A DNA stretch of 64,000 nt from Allomuricauda sp. (lineage in GTDB: Bacteria > Bacteroidota > Bacteroidia > Flavobacteriales > Flavobacteriaceae), in NCBI RefSeq assembly GCF_013911645.1, contig NZ_JACESV010000001.1:1178001-1242000 (forward strand), in the 5' to 3' direction. Positions 26,391 to 37,773 of the stretch are shown piece by piece (position 1 is the first letter of the stretch; the number at the start of each line of letters is the position of its first letter). The notes under the pieces are model-generated. The model ran no database searches, was not told the DNA's origin, and saw only the letters and a program-made list of their open reading frames with translations. A program made the position numbers and the translations under genes.

Positions 26391-27722
26391 ATGGCATTCA
26401 TTCGGTCGCTATATATCCACAATGTTTTTTTTAGGTACATCGCCGTGCTTTCCGCATGTTTTGTAATTTCCTATTGGGTACCGCTCCTATACCCTATAGC
26501 TTGGTTGTTGGTGTTTCTTTTGATGGCACTCCTTGTCTTTGACCTCTATTTATTGTTCTCTACCCCCAAGGCCATCAAAGCCCAGCGGAACCTGCCCCAA
26601 AAATTATCGAACAGCGACCAAAATATACTATCGGTACATCTAAGCTCCAAATACCCTTTCAGAACAGCCGTTTCCATAATCGATGAATTACCGGTTCAGT
26701 TCCAAAAAAGGGATTTTGAACATAAAACCCAATTACTAAAGGGCGAACCACATTTTTTCGAATATTCGGTACGTCCTGTGGAACGTGGCGAATATGTTTT
26801 CGGTAACCTGATTGTATTTGCATCCTCTCCCTTACGCATCATCAAGAGAAAGTTTGTGTTCCAAAAGGACCAAATGGTACCGGTGTATCCTTCCATCATA
26901 CAAATGCAGCAATACGATTTTTTGGCCACAAGCAATCGTTTGACGGAATTTGGGCTGAAAAAAATAAGACGCATTGGACATACCCAAGAGTTTGAACAGA
27001 TCAAAGAATACATTAAAGGGGACGATGTACGAACCATAAATTGGAAAGCCACGGCAAAAAAGAACCAATTAATGGTAAACCAATACCAAGATGAAAGGTC
27101 ACAGCCCATTTATTCGATAATTGATACGGGAAGGGTCATGAAAATGCCCTTTAATGGTTTGAGCCTATTGGATTATGCTATCAATTCGGCCTTGGCCTTT
27201 TCCAATGTTGCCCTAAAACGAAACGATAAAACAGGATTGCTCACATTTTCCAAAAAGATTGAAACCTTTGTTCCCGCCGTGCAGAAAATCACGCACCTAA
27301 ATACCATTATGGAGAACCTGTACAATATTTCCACCGCTTTTTCCGATTCCGATTTTGGTTTATTGTACGCCCAGGTAAAACGAAAGGTCAACCAACGAAG
27401 TCTATTGCTGCTCTACACTAATTTTGAGCACATATCCGGCTTAAAGCGTCAACTGCCCTTTATACTGGCCATGGCCAAAAAACATGTATTGGTAATTATT
27501 TTCTTTGAAAATACGGAGTTGGAATCCCTTGTTGCGGAAGATGCGGAAGATTTACAGGCCATCTACCATAAAACCATTGCCGAGAAGTTTTCTTTGGAAA
27601 AACGGTTGATGCAAAAAGAACTCCAGAAATATGGCATACAGACCATTTTGACCAAACCCGAAGAATTGACCGTCAACACCATCAATAAATACCTGGAAAT
27701 AAAAGCTAGGGGGATTATTTAA
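26391..27722 (+). CDS. DUF58 domain protein
   Basis: A 443-residue protein with two membrane segments at the start (about 15-55) and the DUF58 core around 200-260 (IKEYIKGDDVRTINWKATAKKNQLMVNQYQ). A vWA-like fold follows (YSIIDTGRVM, KTGLLTFS). DUF58 proteins are the likely MoxR clients. Last gene of the operon beginning at 21628; a phenotype linked to envelope stress is only an inference from similar clusters. Confidence 0.9.
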   Translation: MAFIRSLYIHNVFFRYIAVLSACFVISYWVPLLYPIAWLLVFLLMALLVFDLYLLFSTPKAIKAQRNLPQKLSNSDQNILSVHLSSKYPFRTAVSIIDELPVQFQKRDFEHKTQLLKGEPHFFEYSVRPVERGEYVFGNLIVFASSPLRIIKRKFVFQKDQMVPVYPSIIQMQQYDFLATSNRLTEFGLKKIRRIGHTQEFEQIKEYIKGDDVRTINWKATAKKNQLMVNQYQDERSQPIYSIIDTGRVMKMPFNGLSLLDYAINSALAFSNVALKRNDKTGLLTFSKKIETFVPAVQKITHLNTIMENLYNISTAFSDSDFGLLYAQVKRKVNQRSLLLLYTNFEHISGLKRQLPFILAMAKKHVLVIIFFENTELESLVAEDAEDLQAIYHKTIAEKFSLEKRLMQKELQKYGIQTILTKPEELTVNTINKYLEIKARGII

Positions 27723-27769
27723 GCGACCGTACAGGCGGGTGCTCGATGTGACAACAAGTATCCGTAAAA

Positions 27770-28243
27770 TTATTCAACACTAAACTCCCGATTGGAAAGC
27801 CCCAAGGTATTCAATGACGGGAGTTTGCCATCCAACACAACAAATTCCGATTTTGGATGAAGAAACTGCTTTCGCTTCTTTAAGTTCAGATTAGAGTAAC
27901 GACCGCGCAAGTGCCTTCTATCATCCTTTTTAGAGAAAAGGTCTATGGTAACGCCCACGGTAACGCCCCCTAAAATGGTTGCGGCGAGATCATCGTTGTC
28001 CCAACCATTTGGTCGTTGTCCTGCATCCACGGTTTCTTTGGCCAGCCCGATAAGGGTACTCCCGGCTACCGAACCTATAAAAGTCCATATTCGATTACCA
28101 TCCGTGGCTTGCTTGGCAATTCCGGCCCCTGCAAGGCCAAAGAGATTACCTCCCAAAAAATGGAGTGCTTTGTCCCGCTCCACTTGCCCATGGCAATGCG
28201 AGGCGAGCACAAAAAAGAGTAGTGTGGGGATTAGTGTTCTCAT
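27770..28243 (-). CDS. exported protein, YfiM/DUF2279-like
   Basis: A 157-residue protein with a signal peptide (cut near CHGQ). It carries the motif DKALHFLGG close to the mature N-terminus and two Gly/Ala-rich hydrophobic segments (GLAGAGIAKQ, FIGSVAGSTLIGLAKE, ATILGGVTVGVTIDLF), like YfiM-type lipoproteins. It has no lipobox Cys in the expected place, although Cys17 is close to the cleavage site. The C-terminus is basic then ordinary. Function unknown. Confidence 0.6.
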   Translation of the reverse strand: MRTLIPTLLFFVLASHCHGQVERDKALHFLGGNLFGLAGAGIAKQATDGNRIWTFIGSVAGSTLIGLAKETVDAGQRPNGWDNDDLAATILGGVTVGVTIDLFSKKDDRRHLRGRYSNLNLKKRKQFLHPKSEFVVLDGKLPSLNTLGLSNREFSVE

Positions 28244-28260
28244 TGCGCAGCGTAAAAGTA

Positions 28261-28283
28261 TTAAAAGTTTCCTAAACTTTTAG
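28261..28283 (-). terminator. weak inverted repeat between two minus-strand genes
   Basis: AAAAGTTT and AAACTTTT form a stem around a 3-base loop (28263-28281), extended by one or two pairs. It lies between the nitronate monooxygenase stop and the start of the next gene. The T-run after it is interrupted, so it may be a weak terminator or an operator. Confidence 0.3.
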
Positions 28284-28292
28284 CGTAGTACT

Positions 28293-29234
28293 TTAATAGT
28301 GTTGAACTTCAGCTTTTGCCTGATTGAACTCAGCCATTAATTCTTTAACTATTTCCGCTGCAGGTGTTATGTTATGGATCAACCCGGAAACTTGGCCTAT
28401 TTCCAGTTCTCCTTCTTCCATATCCCCATCGAACATACCGCGTTTGGCCCGGGCCCTTCCCAATAGGGTTTTTAAATCTTCTATGGAAGCTCCTTCGGCA
28501 TAGGCTTGCTGTACATCTTTAAAAAATTTGTTTTTGAGCAAACGTACTGGTGCCAGCTCCTTCAAGGTCAATTGGGTATCCCCTTCTTGGGCATCAACCA
28601 CCCGCTGCTTAAAGAGTTCGTGGGACGATGCCTCGGGGGAGGCTACAAACCTACTCCCTACCTGAACGCCATCGGCACCCAAAACCATAGCTGCCAACAT
28701 GGCCCTGCCCGTGGCAATACCTCCAGCGGCAATTAGGGGTATCTGTATTTTTTCTTTTACCGAAGGTATCAGTACCATGGTCGTGGTCTCATCCCTTCCG
28801 TTATGTCCACCAGCTTCAAAACCCTCTGCCACTATGGCATCCACTCCGGCTTCTTGGGCTTTCAATGCGAACTTTACACTACTTACCACATGAACCACGG
28901 TAATTCCCTTCTCTTGAAGAAATTTGGTCCACGTTTTCGGATTTCCCGCAGAAGTGAATACAATTTTCACCTCTTGGTCAACAATAATGTCCATCAACTT
29001 TTCAATGTCGGGATACAACATGGGAACATTTACCCCAAAAGGCTTATCGGTTGCTTTTTTACATTTTATGATGTGCTCTTCCAACACCTCGGGGTACATA
29101 CTTCCCGCTCCCAACAATCCCAATCCACCTGCATTGGAAACCGCAGAGGCCAACCGCCAACCGCTGGCCCAGACCATTCCTGCTTGGATGATAGGGTATT
29201 CTATTCCGAAAAGTTGCGTGATTTTATTTTGCAT
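28293..29234 (-). CDS. nitronate monooxygenase family flavoprotein
   Basis: A 313-residue FMN-dependent TIM-barrel enzyme (2-nitropropane dioxygenase family). N-terminal FGIEYPIIQAGMVWASG, the FEAGGHNGRDE segment with the active-site His, and the FMN phosphate loop around IAAGGIATGRAML / GADGVQVGSRF are all present. The family also includes FabK-type enoyl reductases, but no fatty-acid genes are adjacent. The natural substrate may be a nitronate such as propionate 3-nitronate; that is known for the family and not shown here. Confidence 0.88.
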   Translation of the reverse strand: MQNKITQLFGIEYPIIQAGMVWASGWRLASAVSNAGGLGLLGAGSMYPEVLEEHIIKCKKATDKPFGVNVPMLYPDIEKLMDIIVDQEVKIVFTSAGNPKTWTKFLQEKGITVVHVVSSVKFALKAQEAGVDAIVAEGFEAGGHNGRDETTTMVLIPSVKEKIQIPLIAAGGIATGRAMLAAMVLGADGVQVGSRFVASPEASSHELFKQRVVDAQEGDTQLTLKELAPVRLLKNKFFKDVQQAYAEGASIEDLKTLLGRARAKRGMFDGDMEEGELEIGQVSGLIHNITPAAEIVKELMAEFNQAKAEVQHY

Positions 29235-29289
29235 GAAGGTTTTGATTCAGATTTCCACCAAAATAAACAAAATAAATGAAGGATTCCGG

Positions 29290-30480
29290 TTACGAAATTA
29301 CTCCTGAACCGATCAACTCATCATTGTTATACCACGCAGCAAACTGCCCTTCGGTAATGGCGGACTGTTTTTCTTTGAAATCCACGTACAAGCCGTTCCC
29401 TACTTTGTAGAGTGTTGCCGCTTGCAATGGCTGTCTATATCGAATTCTCGCCATAACTTCCATGGTTTCATCCTCCTTCAAAGCCAAATCCGGGCGTACC
29501 CAATGGAGTTCGTCCTCCTTTATAAACAGCGTATTTCTTAAGAGCCCCGGATGCCTTTTCCCCTGACCGGTATAGATGATGTTCTTCTCCACATCGGTAT
29601 CAATTACGAACAAGGGTTCTTTGGTTCCGCCAACATTGAGGCCTTTGCGTTGCCCTATGGTAAAGTAGTGTGCACCTTGATGCTCCCCGACTACTTTTCC
29701 ATCAGCTTCGGAATATACAGGCTTTTCGGCTTGGAAAACCAATTTTTCCCGCTCATTCTGAAATGCTGGAACAGTAATCGAAAATTGTGCAGCATCACTA
29801 GGCACTTCCACGATCACCCCTTTTTTGGGTTTTAATTTTTGTTGCAAAAACTCGGGCAGATGCACTTTTCCTATAAAACACAATCCTTGGGAATCCTTTT
29901 TGTCGGCAGTGATTAAATTGTTTTCCGCAGCTATTTTACGTACCTCTGGCTTCAACAATTCACCAATTGGGAACAAGGTCTTGGACAACTGTTCTTGCGA
30001 CAATTGACAAAGAAAATAGGATTGGTCTTTGTTGGGGTCCTTACCGGACAATAACTGGTAGGTTTCGGTACCATCATCATTTTTGATGGTTCCTTTTCTG
30101 CAATAATGACCCGTAGCCACATAATCGGCCCCCAATTGTAGGGCAATTTTCATGAACACATCGAACTTGATCTCGCGATTGCACAGTACATCCGGATTGG
30201 GGGTTCTTCCTCTCTCGTACTCATTGAACATATAATCCACGATTCGCTCTTTGTACTCCGCACTCAAATCAACGGTTTGAAAAGGGATTCCCTGTTTTTC
30301 GGCCACAATCAATGCATCGTTACTGTCCTCCAACCAAGGGCATTCCTCCGAAATGGTCACGGAATCATCATGCCAATTCTTCATAAACAGACCGATTACA
30401 TCGTACCCCTGCTCTTTGAGCAAATAAGCAGCTACGCTTGAATCCACTCCTCCCGAAAGTCCAACAACAACCTTTTTCAT
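29290..30480 (-). CDS. mnmA: tRNA-specific 2-thiouridylase MnmA
   Basis: Thiolates the wobble uridine of Glu, Gln and Lys tRNAs using ATP and a persulfide. A 396-residue protein with the PP-loop SGGVDSS at 9-15, catalytic Cys100 ([10 protein letters not shown]) and the second catalytic Cys201 (GLCFIGK). The C-terminal beta-barrel domain and the [10 protein letters not shown] segment are intact. It stands alone. Confidence 0.96.
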   Translation of the reverse strand: MKKVVVGLSGGVDSSVAAYLLKEQGYDVIGLFMKNWHDDSVTISEECPWLEDSNDALIVAEKQGIPFQTVDLSAEYKERIVDYMFNEYERGRTPNPDVLCNREIKFDVFMKIALQLGADYVATGHYCRKGTIKNDDGTETYQLLSGKDPNKDQSYFLCQLSQEQLSKTLFPIGELLKPEVRKIAAENNLITADKKDSQGLCFIGKVHLPEFLQQKLKPKKGVIVEVPSDAAQFSITVPAFQNEREKLVFQAEKPVYSEADGKVVGEHQGAHYFTIGQRKGLNVGGTKEPLFVIDTDVEKNIIYTGQGKRHPGLLRNTLFIKEDELHWVRPDLALKEDETMEVMARIRYRQPLQAATLYKVGNGLYVDFKEKQSAITEGQFAAWYNNDELIGSGVIS

Positions 30481-30682
30481 TGCAATGATTTAAGGCTACA
30501 AAAATACGAATTGACGTTAATTAATAATGGTAAATATATCCTAAAGCAACAGCTATGAAATTATAACCTACACATCCCTAGAATTCTAATTTTGTTAAAG
30601 TTTTAATTAAAAATGTTAAACATTATTGTTGTTGTTTTGTTTAATTATATTTTCACATTGTTAAACAAACACCTAAAATAAC

Positions 30683-32551
30683 ATGAAAGCTTTAAAACAT
30701 TTAACCCGATTGACCCTTTTACTAGTATTCATTGGATTCACATCGTGTTCCGATGATGACAATGGACCTATGCCTCCTGAACAGGAAGGAGATAATATTG
30801 TTGAAGCCGCACAGGCAACCGCCGAACTTAGCACTTTGGTTGCCGCCCTTCAAAAAGCGGATGAGAGTGCCAATAACGACTTGGTTGCTGCTTTAAGTGG
30901 TGAAGGATCATTTACGGTTTTTGCCCCAACCAATCAAGCATTTACAGATTTGCTTGCACAACTGGATGGTTTTGATTCCTTGGACGATTTTAGCTCCCAA
31001 CAACTACAAGACTTGCTAGCTGTAATTTTAACCTACCACGTGGTAGGCGATGCTGCCCTATCCACCGATCTGAGCAACGGAATGAGCCTTACAACATTGC
31101 AGGGTTCCTCCTTGCAAGTATCCACCGAAGGTGGCGTGTTTATTCAAGATGCAACCGATGTTGCCGCTGAGGTGACTACCGCAGATATTGAAGTTTCCAA
31201 TGGTGTTGTACATATTATAGACAAAGTTTTATTGCCCCAGGCTATTTTGGATGAACTGGCCGACATTATCTTAATGCCCATTACCGATTTGGCCATTGGC
31301 AACGAAAACCTACAGAATTTGGTTGCTGCCCTTACCGCGGCCAGCGGGGATTTACCCACCGTATTGCGCGGCAATGGACCTTTTACCGTATTGGCCCCGA
31401 CCGATGAAGCCTTTGAGGCTTTCCTTGATGGTGCAGCGCTAGAGGACGTTCCCGTGGATGTATTGACCAATGTATTGCTTAACCACGTAATCAGTGGTGA
31501 AGTTACCTCAACCGACTTAACAGGACTTGGTTCCGGTTACACAAGTACTTTGGCCACTGGGGCCGGTGAGCAAAATGTAAGCTTGTTTTTCGATACCTCT
31601 GATGGTGTAACCTTTAATGGTGTTGCCTCCGTAGTAGCTGCGGATGTAAAAGCAATCAACGGTATTGTTCATGTGGTAGATGCCGTAATAGACATTCCAA
31701 ATATAGTGGACCATGCGGTGGCCAATCCAGGACTTTCCTCTTTGGTAGGTGCATTGACCGATGGTGGAAACACAACCTTCACCGATTTACTATCCAACGA
31801 AGAAGAAACGTTCACTGTATTTGCTCCTGGAAACGATGCCTTTAGTGCATTTACCAATCCTAATTCCAATGATTTGAATGCTATTTTGGCCAATCACGTG
31901 ATTGTGGGAGCCGCTGCGTTCTCTTCGGATTTGACAAATGCTTATGTGAACACGGCTGCTGAGTATGCTGCTGACGAGAATTTAAGTTTATACATTAATA
32001 CCGATGATGGTGTAACCTTAAACGGTACAAGTAACGTGGCCATGGCGGATATTGTGGCAAGCAACGGCGTAATCCATACCGTGGATGCTGTTATAGACCT
32101 GCCAACAGTGGTAACTTTTGCCGCTGCAGATCCTAATTTCTCCACCTTGGTATCTGCATTGACAGAGTTGACACCAAGTACGGATTTTGTGAGCGTATTA
32201 TCAGCACAAGACGGTGCGGGAAGCGATCCATTCACCGTGTTTGCCCCTACCAACGATGCTTTTGCCGCTTTGGCCAGTATTCCGGCCGAGGCTGACCTAA
32301 TACCAATATTGCAACACCACGTGGTGGCAGGTGCCAATGTACGATCCGGTGATTTGAGCGATGGAGCCACAGCTACCACTTTGGAAGGCGATATGATCAC
32401 CATCAACCTACCAGGAACTGGTGATAACATTGCAGATATTACCGACGGTGCCGGAAACATGGGCATTGGTATTGATGCCGTGGATGTACAAGCCATCAAT
32501 GGTGTCATCCACGTAGTGGATACTGTACTCATCCCGGACACTTCAAACTAA
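30683..32551 (+). CDS. lipoprotein with four fasciclin (FAS1) domains
   Basis: A 622-residue surface lipoprotein. The lipobox is FTSCSDDD (Cys about 22), followed by an acidic linker of the type that sends Bacteroidota lipoproteins to the cell surface. Four FAS1 domains follow at about 40-175, 180-330, 335-475 and 480-618. Each has the H1 motif (FTVFAPTNQAF, FTVLAPTDEAF, FTVFAPGNDAF, FTVFAPTNDAF) and H2 motif (NGVVHIIDKVLLP, NGIVHVVDAVIDIP, NGVIHTVDAVIDLP, NGVIHVVDTVLIP). FAS1 domains mediate adhesion. No sortase or T9SS C-terminal sorting domain is seen. A strong terminator follows. Confidence 0.93.
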   Translation: MKALKHLTRLTLLLVFIGFTSCSDDDNGPMPPEQEGDNIVEAAQATAELSTLVAALQKADESANNDLVAALSGEGSFTVFAPTNQAFTDLLAQLDGFDSLDDFSSQQLQDLLAVILTYHVVGDAALSTDLSNGMSLTTLQGSSLQVSTEGGVFIQDATDVAAEVTTADIEVSNGVVHIIDKVLLPQAILDELADIILMPITDLAIGNENLQNLVAALTAASGDLPTVLRGNGPFTVLAPTDEAFEAFLDGAALEDVPVDVLTNVLLNHVISGEVTSTDLTGLGSGYTSTLATGAGEQNVSLFFDTSDGVTFNGVASVVAADVKAINGIVHVVDAVIDIPNIVDHAVANPGLSSLVGALTDGGNTTFTDLLSNEEETFTVFAPGNDAFSAFTNPNSNDLNAILANHVIVGAAAFSSDLTNAYVNTAAEYAADENLSLYINTDDGVTLNGTSNVAMADIVASNGVIHTVDAVIDLPTVVTFAAADPNFSTLVSALTELTPSTDFVSVLSAQDGAGSDPFTVFAPTNDAFAALASIPAEADLIPILQHHVVAGANVRSGDLSDGATATTLEGDMITINLPGTGDNIADITDGAGNMGIGIDAVDVQAINGVIHVVDTVLIPDTSN

Positions 32552-32582
32552 CTGGTTTTTGATTGATGGATAATGCAAAAGG

Positions 32583-32612
32583 CCCCCTCAAAACAAACTG
32601 AGGGGGTTTTTT
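32583..32612 (+). terminator. terminator of the fasciclin gene
   Basis: CCCCCTCA (32583-32590) pairs with TGAGGGGG (32599-32606) around an 8-base loop, followed by T6. It begins 31 bases after the stop at 32551. Confidence 0.88.
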
Positions 32613-32763
32613 ATGGCGTAAAATTTACCGTTCATCGATAACACATCAACAAGGGATTATTTACCCACAAAAACCGACGGTTTTACAACTTTTAATTTTT
32701 TGGATAGGCGTGATGTCGCATCTTTAGAGTCCCAAATCTTTCCAAACTACACCTATAAATGGA

Positions 32764-32798
32764 AACTCCCCCAAGAAAATCTTGAGGGAGTTTTTTTT
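32764..32798 (+). terminator. second, orphan terminator between the fasciclin gene and yidC
   Basis: A hairpin with 12-base arms (one mismatch) and loop AAAAT, followed on the plus strand by T8. It lies 150 bases beyond the fasciclin terminator, with no gene between. Read on the minus strand there is no T-run, so it does not look like a yidC terminator. It may end a short RNA starting near 32730 (imperfect -33/-7 at 32700 and 32719) or be a back-up terminator. Confidence 0.65.
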
Positions 32799-32823
32799 GG
32801 ACCGAAAAGTATTTACCTCAGTA

Positions 32824-34692
32824 CTATCTTTTCCCTGATTTCTTTTGTTCTTCGGCCTGCTCCATCATTTCGCGCATTTTACGCTGGAACTTGTTTTCCT
32901 TTTTAGGTTTTTTCTTGTTCTCCTGTATTTGGGCATGAATTTTATCCTCGTCCAATATGTAGTTCTTGATGGCCAACATAATAAAGATGGTAATCAAGTT
33001 GGAAACGAAATAGTACAAACTCAACCCACTTGCGTAGTTGTTAAAGAAGAACAACATCATAACGGGTGATAAATACATAATAAATTTCATGTTCGGCATG
33101 CCGGGCTGCTGTTGCATCTGCATGCTCTGGCCCGTTGTCATCTGCATATAGAAGAATATGGCCACGGATGCCAAAATCGGGAACAGGGATACGTGGTCAC
33201 CGTAAAAGGGTATGGTGAACGGCAACTCAAAAATAGTGTCGTAAGACGATAGGTCCTCTGCCCATAAAAAAGGTTTTTGCCGCAACGCAAAGGAAGTCGG
33301 GAAAAACATGAACAGGGAGTAGAAAATGGGCAACTGTAACAAGGCGGGCACACAGCCGCTCATAGGGCTCACCCCTGCTTTGTTGTACACCTTCATGGTC
33401 TCTTGCTGCTTTTTCATGGCGTTGTCCTTGTACTTTTCGCTGATTTCCGAAATCTCCGGCTTCAACACCTTCATTTTGGCCTGCGACAAATACGATTTAT
33501 AGGTGACGGGCGAAAGTGCCAATCGAACCAAAATCGTCATAATAACAATGGCAATTCCATAGGGTAAAAACGAGCTCAAGAACGTATAGAAGGGCGTAAA
33601 TACGTAACGGTTGATCCAACCAAAGATTCCCCATCCAAACGGAATGGAATCGGCAAGGCCCAAATCCTTATAATCATCCAATACCTTTACATCGGTGGGC
33701 CCGTAGTACCAGTACATGTTTTGTGATAGTTCGCCACCTTGCAGCTCCAAAGGGGCCCGTGTGGTATATGCTTTCGTAAATTGGAGTTCCTTGCTCTCTT
33801 CCTCGACCAAGTTTGTGGATGTTAGATCGGCAGTCTTAAAATGCTCATCGGTTGCTAGAATAGAGCTGAAAAAATGCTGACGGTACGACAACCACTTTAC
33901 ATCCACTTCGGTTTCCTCATCAAAATCACTGCTCTCGGAAAGCTTGCTGATGTCACCATCATCGTGATTGTACGTTAGACGGGTATATCTATTTTCGTAC
34001 TGCACGCTTTTGTTGTGGCGAATACCTTTAAGGTCCCACTCCAAGGTAACAGGCTTACTGGTATTGAAAACTCCGCTCAAACCTTGGGAACGCACGGTAA
34101 AGTCCACCAAATATTCTTTTGGTTTCATTTCGTAGCGGTACTCCAAAAATTGATTGTTGGCCACTTTGGCCTTCATGGAAAGCACATGGTTGTCCCCGCT
34201 TTGGGTAAGTGACGGTTCAAAATACAGGTCCGCCGTACTGAGAACGCGATTGTCCGATGTGGTAAAATTCAGTGCAAAGTTGGCATTGCCATCTTTTACC
34301 AAATATACGGGAACGGAATCGTAGGTGACAAAATTCTTCATTTTGGCCTCAACGATCTGTCCCCCTTTATTGGATACTTTCAGTTGGAGCACTTCGTTTT
34401 CCAGAGTGGTGGTTCCATCCGAAGTCTGGGTGAAACCAAATGCCCCGACCGTATTTTTGTATTGGGCCACAGCGGTGGAATCGTTAAGATCTATGGTCTT
34501 GGTTTCCTTTACGGGTGCAGTTTTGACCGCCTCCTCCGCTTTGGCTTCCTCGGCCTCTATCTGTGCTTGCTCTGCTTTTTGTGCCTCTAACTCTTCTGGC
34601 GTAGGCTGATTTTGGTAAAACATGTATATGAGTATCCCAAAAATCAGTACAAATCCAATAATGGACTTAATATCCAGCTTCTTTTCTTCCAT
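32824..34692 (-). CDS. yidC: membrane protein insertase YidC
   Basis: Inserts and folds inner-membrane proteins, alone or with SecYEG. The 622 residues show an N-terminal membrane anchor (about 8-27), a Glu/Ala-rich linker, a large periplasmic beta-sandwich domain (about 70-340) and the conserved five-helix insertase core from about 360 (IAIVIMTILVRLALSPVTYKSYLSQAKMK). The basic C-terminus (KKPKKENKFQRKMRE) is the ribosome-contacting tail. pyrG lies 66 bases upstream on the same strand. Confidence 0.96.
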   Translation of the reverse strand: MEEKKLDIKSIIGFVLIFGILIYMFYQNQPTPEELEAQKAEQAQIEAEEAKAEEAVKTAPVKETKTIDLNDSTAVAQYKNTVGAFGFTQTSDGTTTLENEVLQLKVSNKGGQIVEAKMKNFVTYDSVPVYLVKDGNANFALNFTTSDNRVLSTADLYFEPSLTQSGDNHVLSMKAKVANNQFLEYRYEMKPKEYLVDFTVRSQGLSGVFNTSKPVTLEWDLKGIRHNKSVQYENRYTRLTYNHDDGDISKLSESSDFDEETEVDVKWLSYRQHFFSSILATDEHFKTADLTSTNLVEEESKELQFTKAYTTRAPLELQGGELSQNMYWYYGPTDVKVLDDYKDLGLADSIPFGWGIFGWINRYVFTPFYTFLSSFLPYGIAIVIMTILVRLALSPVTYKSYLSQAKMKVLKPEISEISEKYKDNAMKKQQETMKVYNKAGVSPMSGCVPALLQLPIFYSLFMFFPTSFALRQKPFLWAEDLSSYDTIFELPFTIPFYGDHVSLFPILASVAIFFYMQMTTGQSMQMQQQPGMPNMKFIMYLSPVMMLFFFNNYASGLSLYYFVSNLITIFIMLAIKNYILDEDKIHAQIQENKKKPKKENKFQRKMREMMEQAEEQKKSGKR

Positions 34693-34758
34693 GAATATTA
34701 TTTAGTAGAAATATTTTATTGGTATTTCAGGTGGCAAATATATGCCCAAAACCCCGTT

Positions 34759-36685
<1,927 letters not shown>

Positions 36686-36728
36686 ATCTAGGTCGAAAAT
36701 ACTATCTTTCCCATAACAAATCCGAAAA

Positions 36729-37592
36729 ATGAAACGTAGAAATTTTATAGCCACTGCTGCCGTTGGGTCTGCAGGTCTGGCTTCAGCCTCTGCCATGGCG
36801 GCCAGCCAAGGGCAATCCAAAACCTTTAAACTCAAGCACAATATCAACCACAGTGTATGCGAATGGTGTTTTAACGACATCCCGCTGGAGGATTTTTTAA
36901 AGACATTGAACGAATTGGGCGTTAAAGCCATTGATCTCGTAGGCCCCGACAGATGGCCCATATTAAAAAAATACGACATACATTGCTCCATGTGCAACGG
37001 TGCCGAAATTGGTTTGGCCGAGGGATGGAACAATCCAAAATACCATGAGCAGCTGATCAAAAACTACACGGAAATGATTCCGAAAGTGGCCGAAGCGGGC
37101 TATACCAACCTTATTTGTTTTAGTGGCAATCGCAACGGGATGAACGATTATGTGGGCCTTCAAAACTGTGTAGATGGTCTTTCTCAGATTATGCCTTTGG
37201 CCGAAGAACACGGTGTAGTGATCCAAATGGAACTTTTTAACCAAGTAAACCACCCCGATTATATGTGCGACAACTCTTTATGGGGCGTGGAACTTTGCAA
37301 ACACTTGGGCAGCGATAATTTTAAATTGTTGTTCGATATCTACCACATGCAGATCCAAGAAGGGGACATTATCCGAAGCATACAGAATTACCACCCTTAT
37401 TTTGGGCACTACCACACGGCTGGGGTTCCCGGGCGACATGAAATTGATGAAACCCAGGAATTGTACTACCCTGCTATCATCAAAGCAATTCACGATACAG
37501 GTTTTACAGGGTACGTGGCCCAAGAGTTTATTCCTACTTGGGATGACAAGATCCAGGCGTTGAAAGATGGGTTTATGCGGTGTGATATTTAG
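36729..37592 (+). CDS. Tat-exported hydroxypyruvate isomerase / sugar-phosphate isomerase-like protein
   Basis: A 287-residue TIM-barrel protein of the AP endonuclease-2 / hydroxypyruvate isomerase superfamily. The N-terminus is a twin-arginine signal (MKRRNFIATAAVGSAG; motif RRNFI), so it is probably exported folded. Metal-ligand regions VVIQMELFN (Glu), LLFDIYHMQ (Asp, His), FGHYHTAG (His) and VAQEFIP (Glu) are present. Bacteroidota have many such Tat-exported isomerase-like proteins with sugar-related but mostly unknown substrates. A terminator follows at 37665. Confidence 0.85.
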   Translation: MKRRNFIATAAVGSAGLASASAMAASQGQSKTFKLKHNINHSVCEWCFNDIPLEDFLKTLNELGVKAIDLVGPDRWPILKKYDIHCSMCNGAEIGLAEGWNNPKYHEQLIKNYTEMIPKVAEAGYTNLICFSGNRNGMNDYVGLQNCVDGLSQIMPLAEEHGVVIQMELFNQVNHPDYMCDNSLWGVELCKHLGSDNFKLLFDIYHMQIQEGDIIRSIQNYHPYFGHYHTAGVPGRHEIDETQELYYPAIIKAIHDTGFTGYVAQEFIPTWDDKIQALKDGFMRCDI

Positions 37593-37664
37593 ACCGGATA
37601 CTTTTTCACTAGTTGAAAACAAGGATGGAAAATGATTTAAAAATTCTGTCCTTTAATCATAAAC

Positions 37665-37697
37665 AAGGCCATCCTTGAAACGGATGGTCTTTTCTTT
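37665..37697 (+). terminator. terminator of the Tat isomerase gene
   Basis: AAGGCCATCC (37665-37674) pairs with GGATGGTCTT (37682-37691), one G-U pair included, around loop TTGAAAC, and is followed by a T-rich tail. Confidence 0.75.
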
Positions 37698-37773
37698 TGG
37701 AGCTCGACTGCCCTTTGCTTTTTCGATATCAATGTAAACCGATTAAAATAAGCCTTAACAATTTCCGTAAATT

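Noticed and set aside
30600..32551. Internal repeats in the fasciclin gene as a tandem DNA repeat
   Set aside because: The similarity is at protein level between four diverged FAS1 domains, and the DNA copies are not near-identical.
36686..37060. N-terminal extension of the DUF3820 gene
   Set aside because: The extra 125 codons are antisense to the Tat isomerase gene and match nothing; the family starts at MEIRPDSK.
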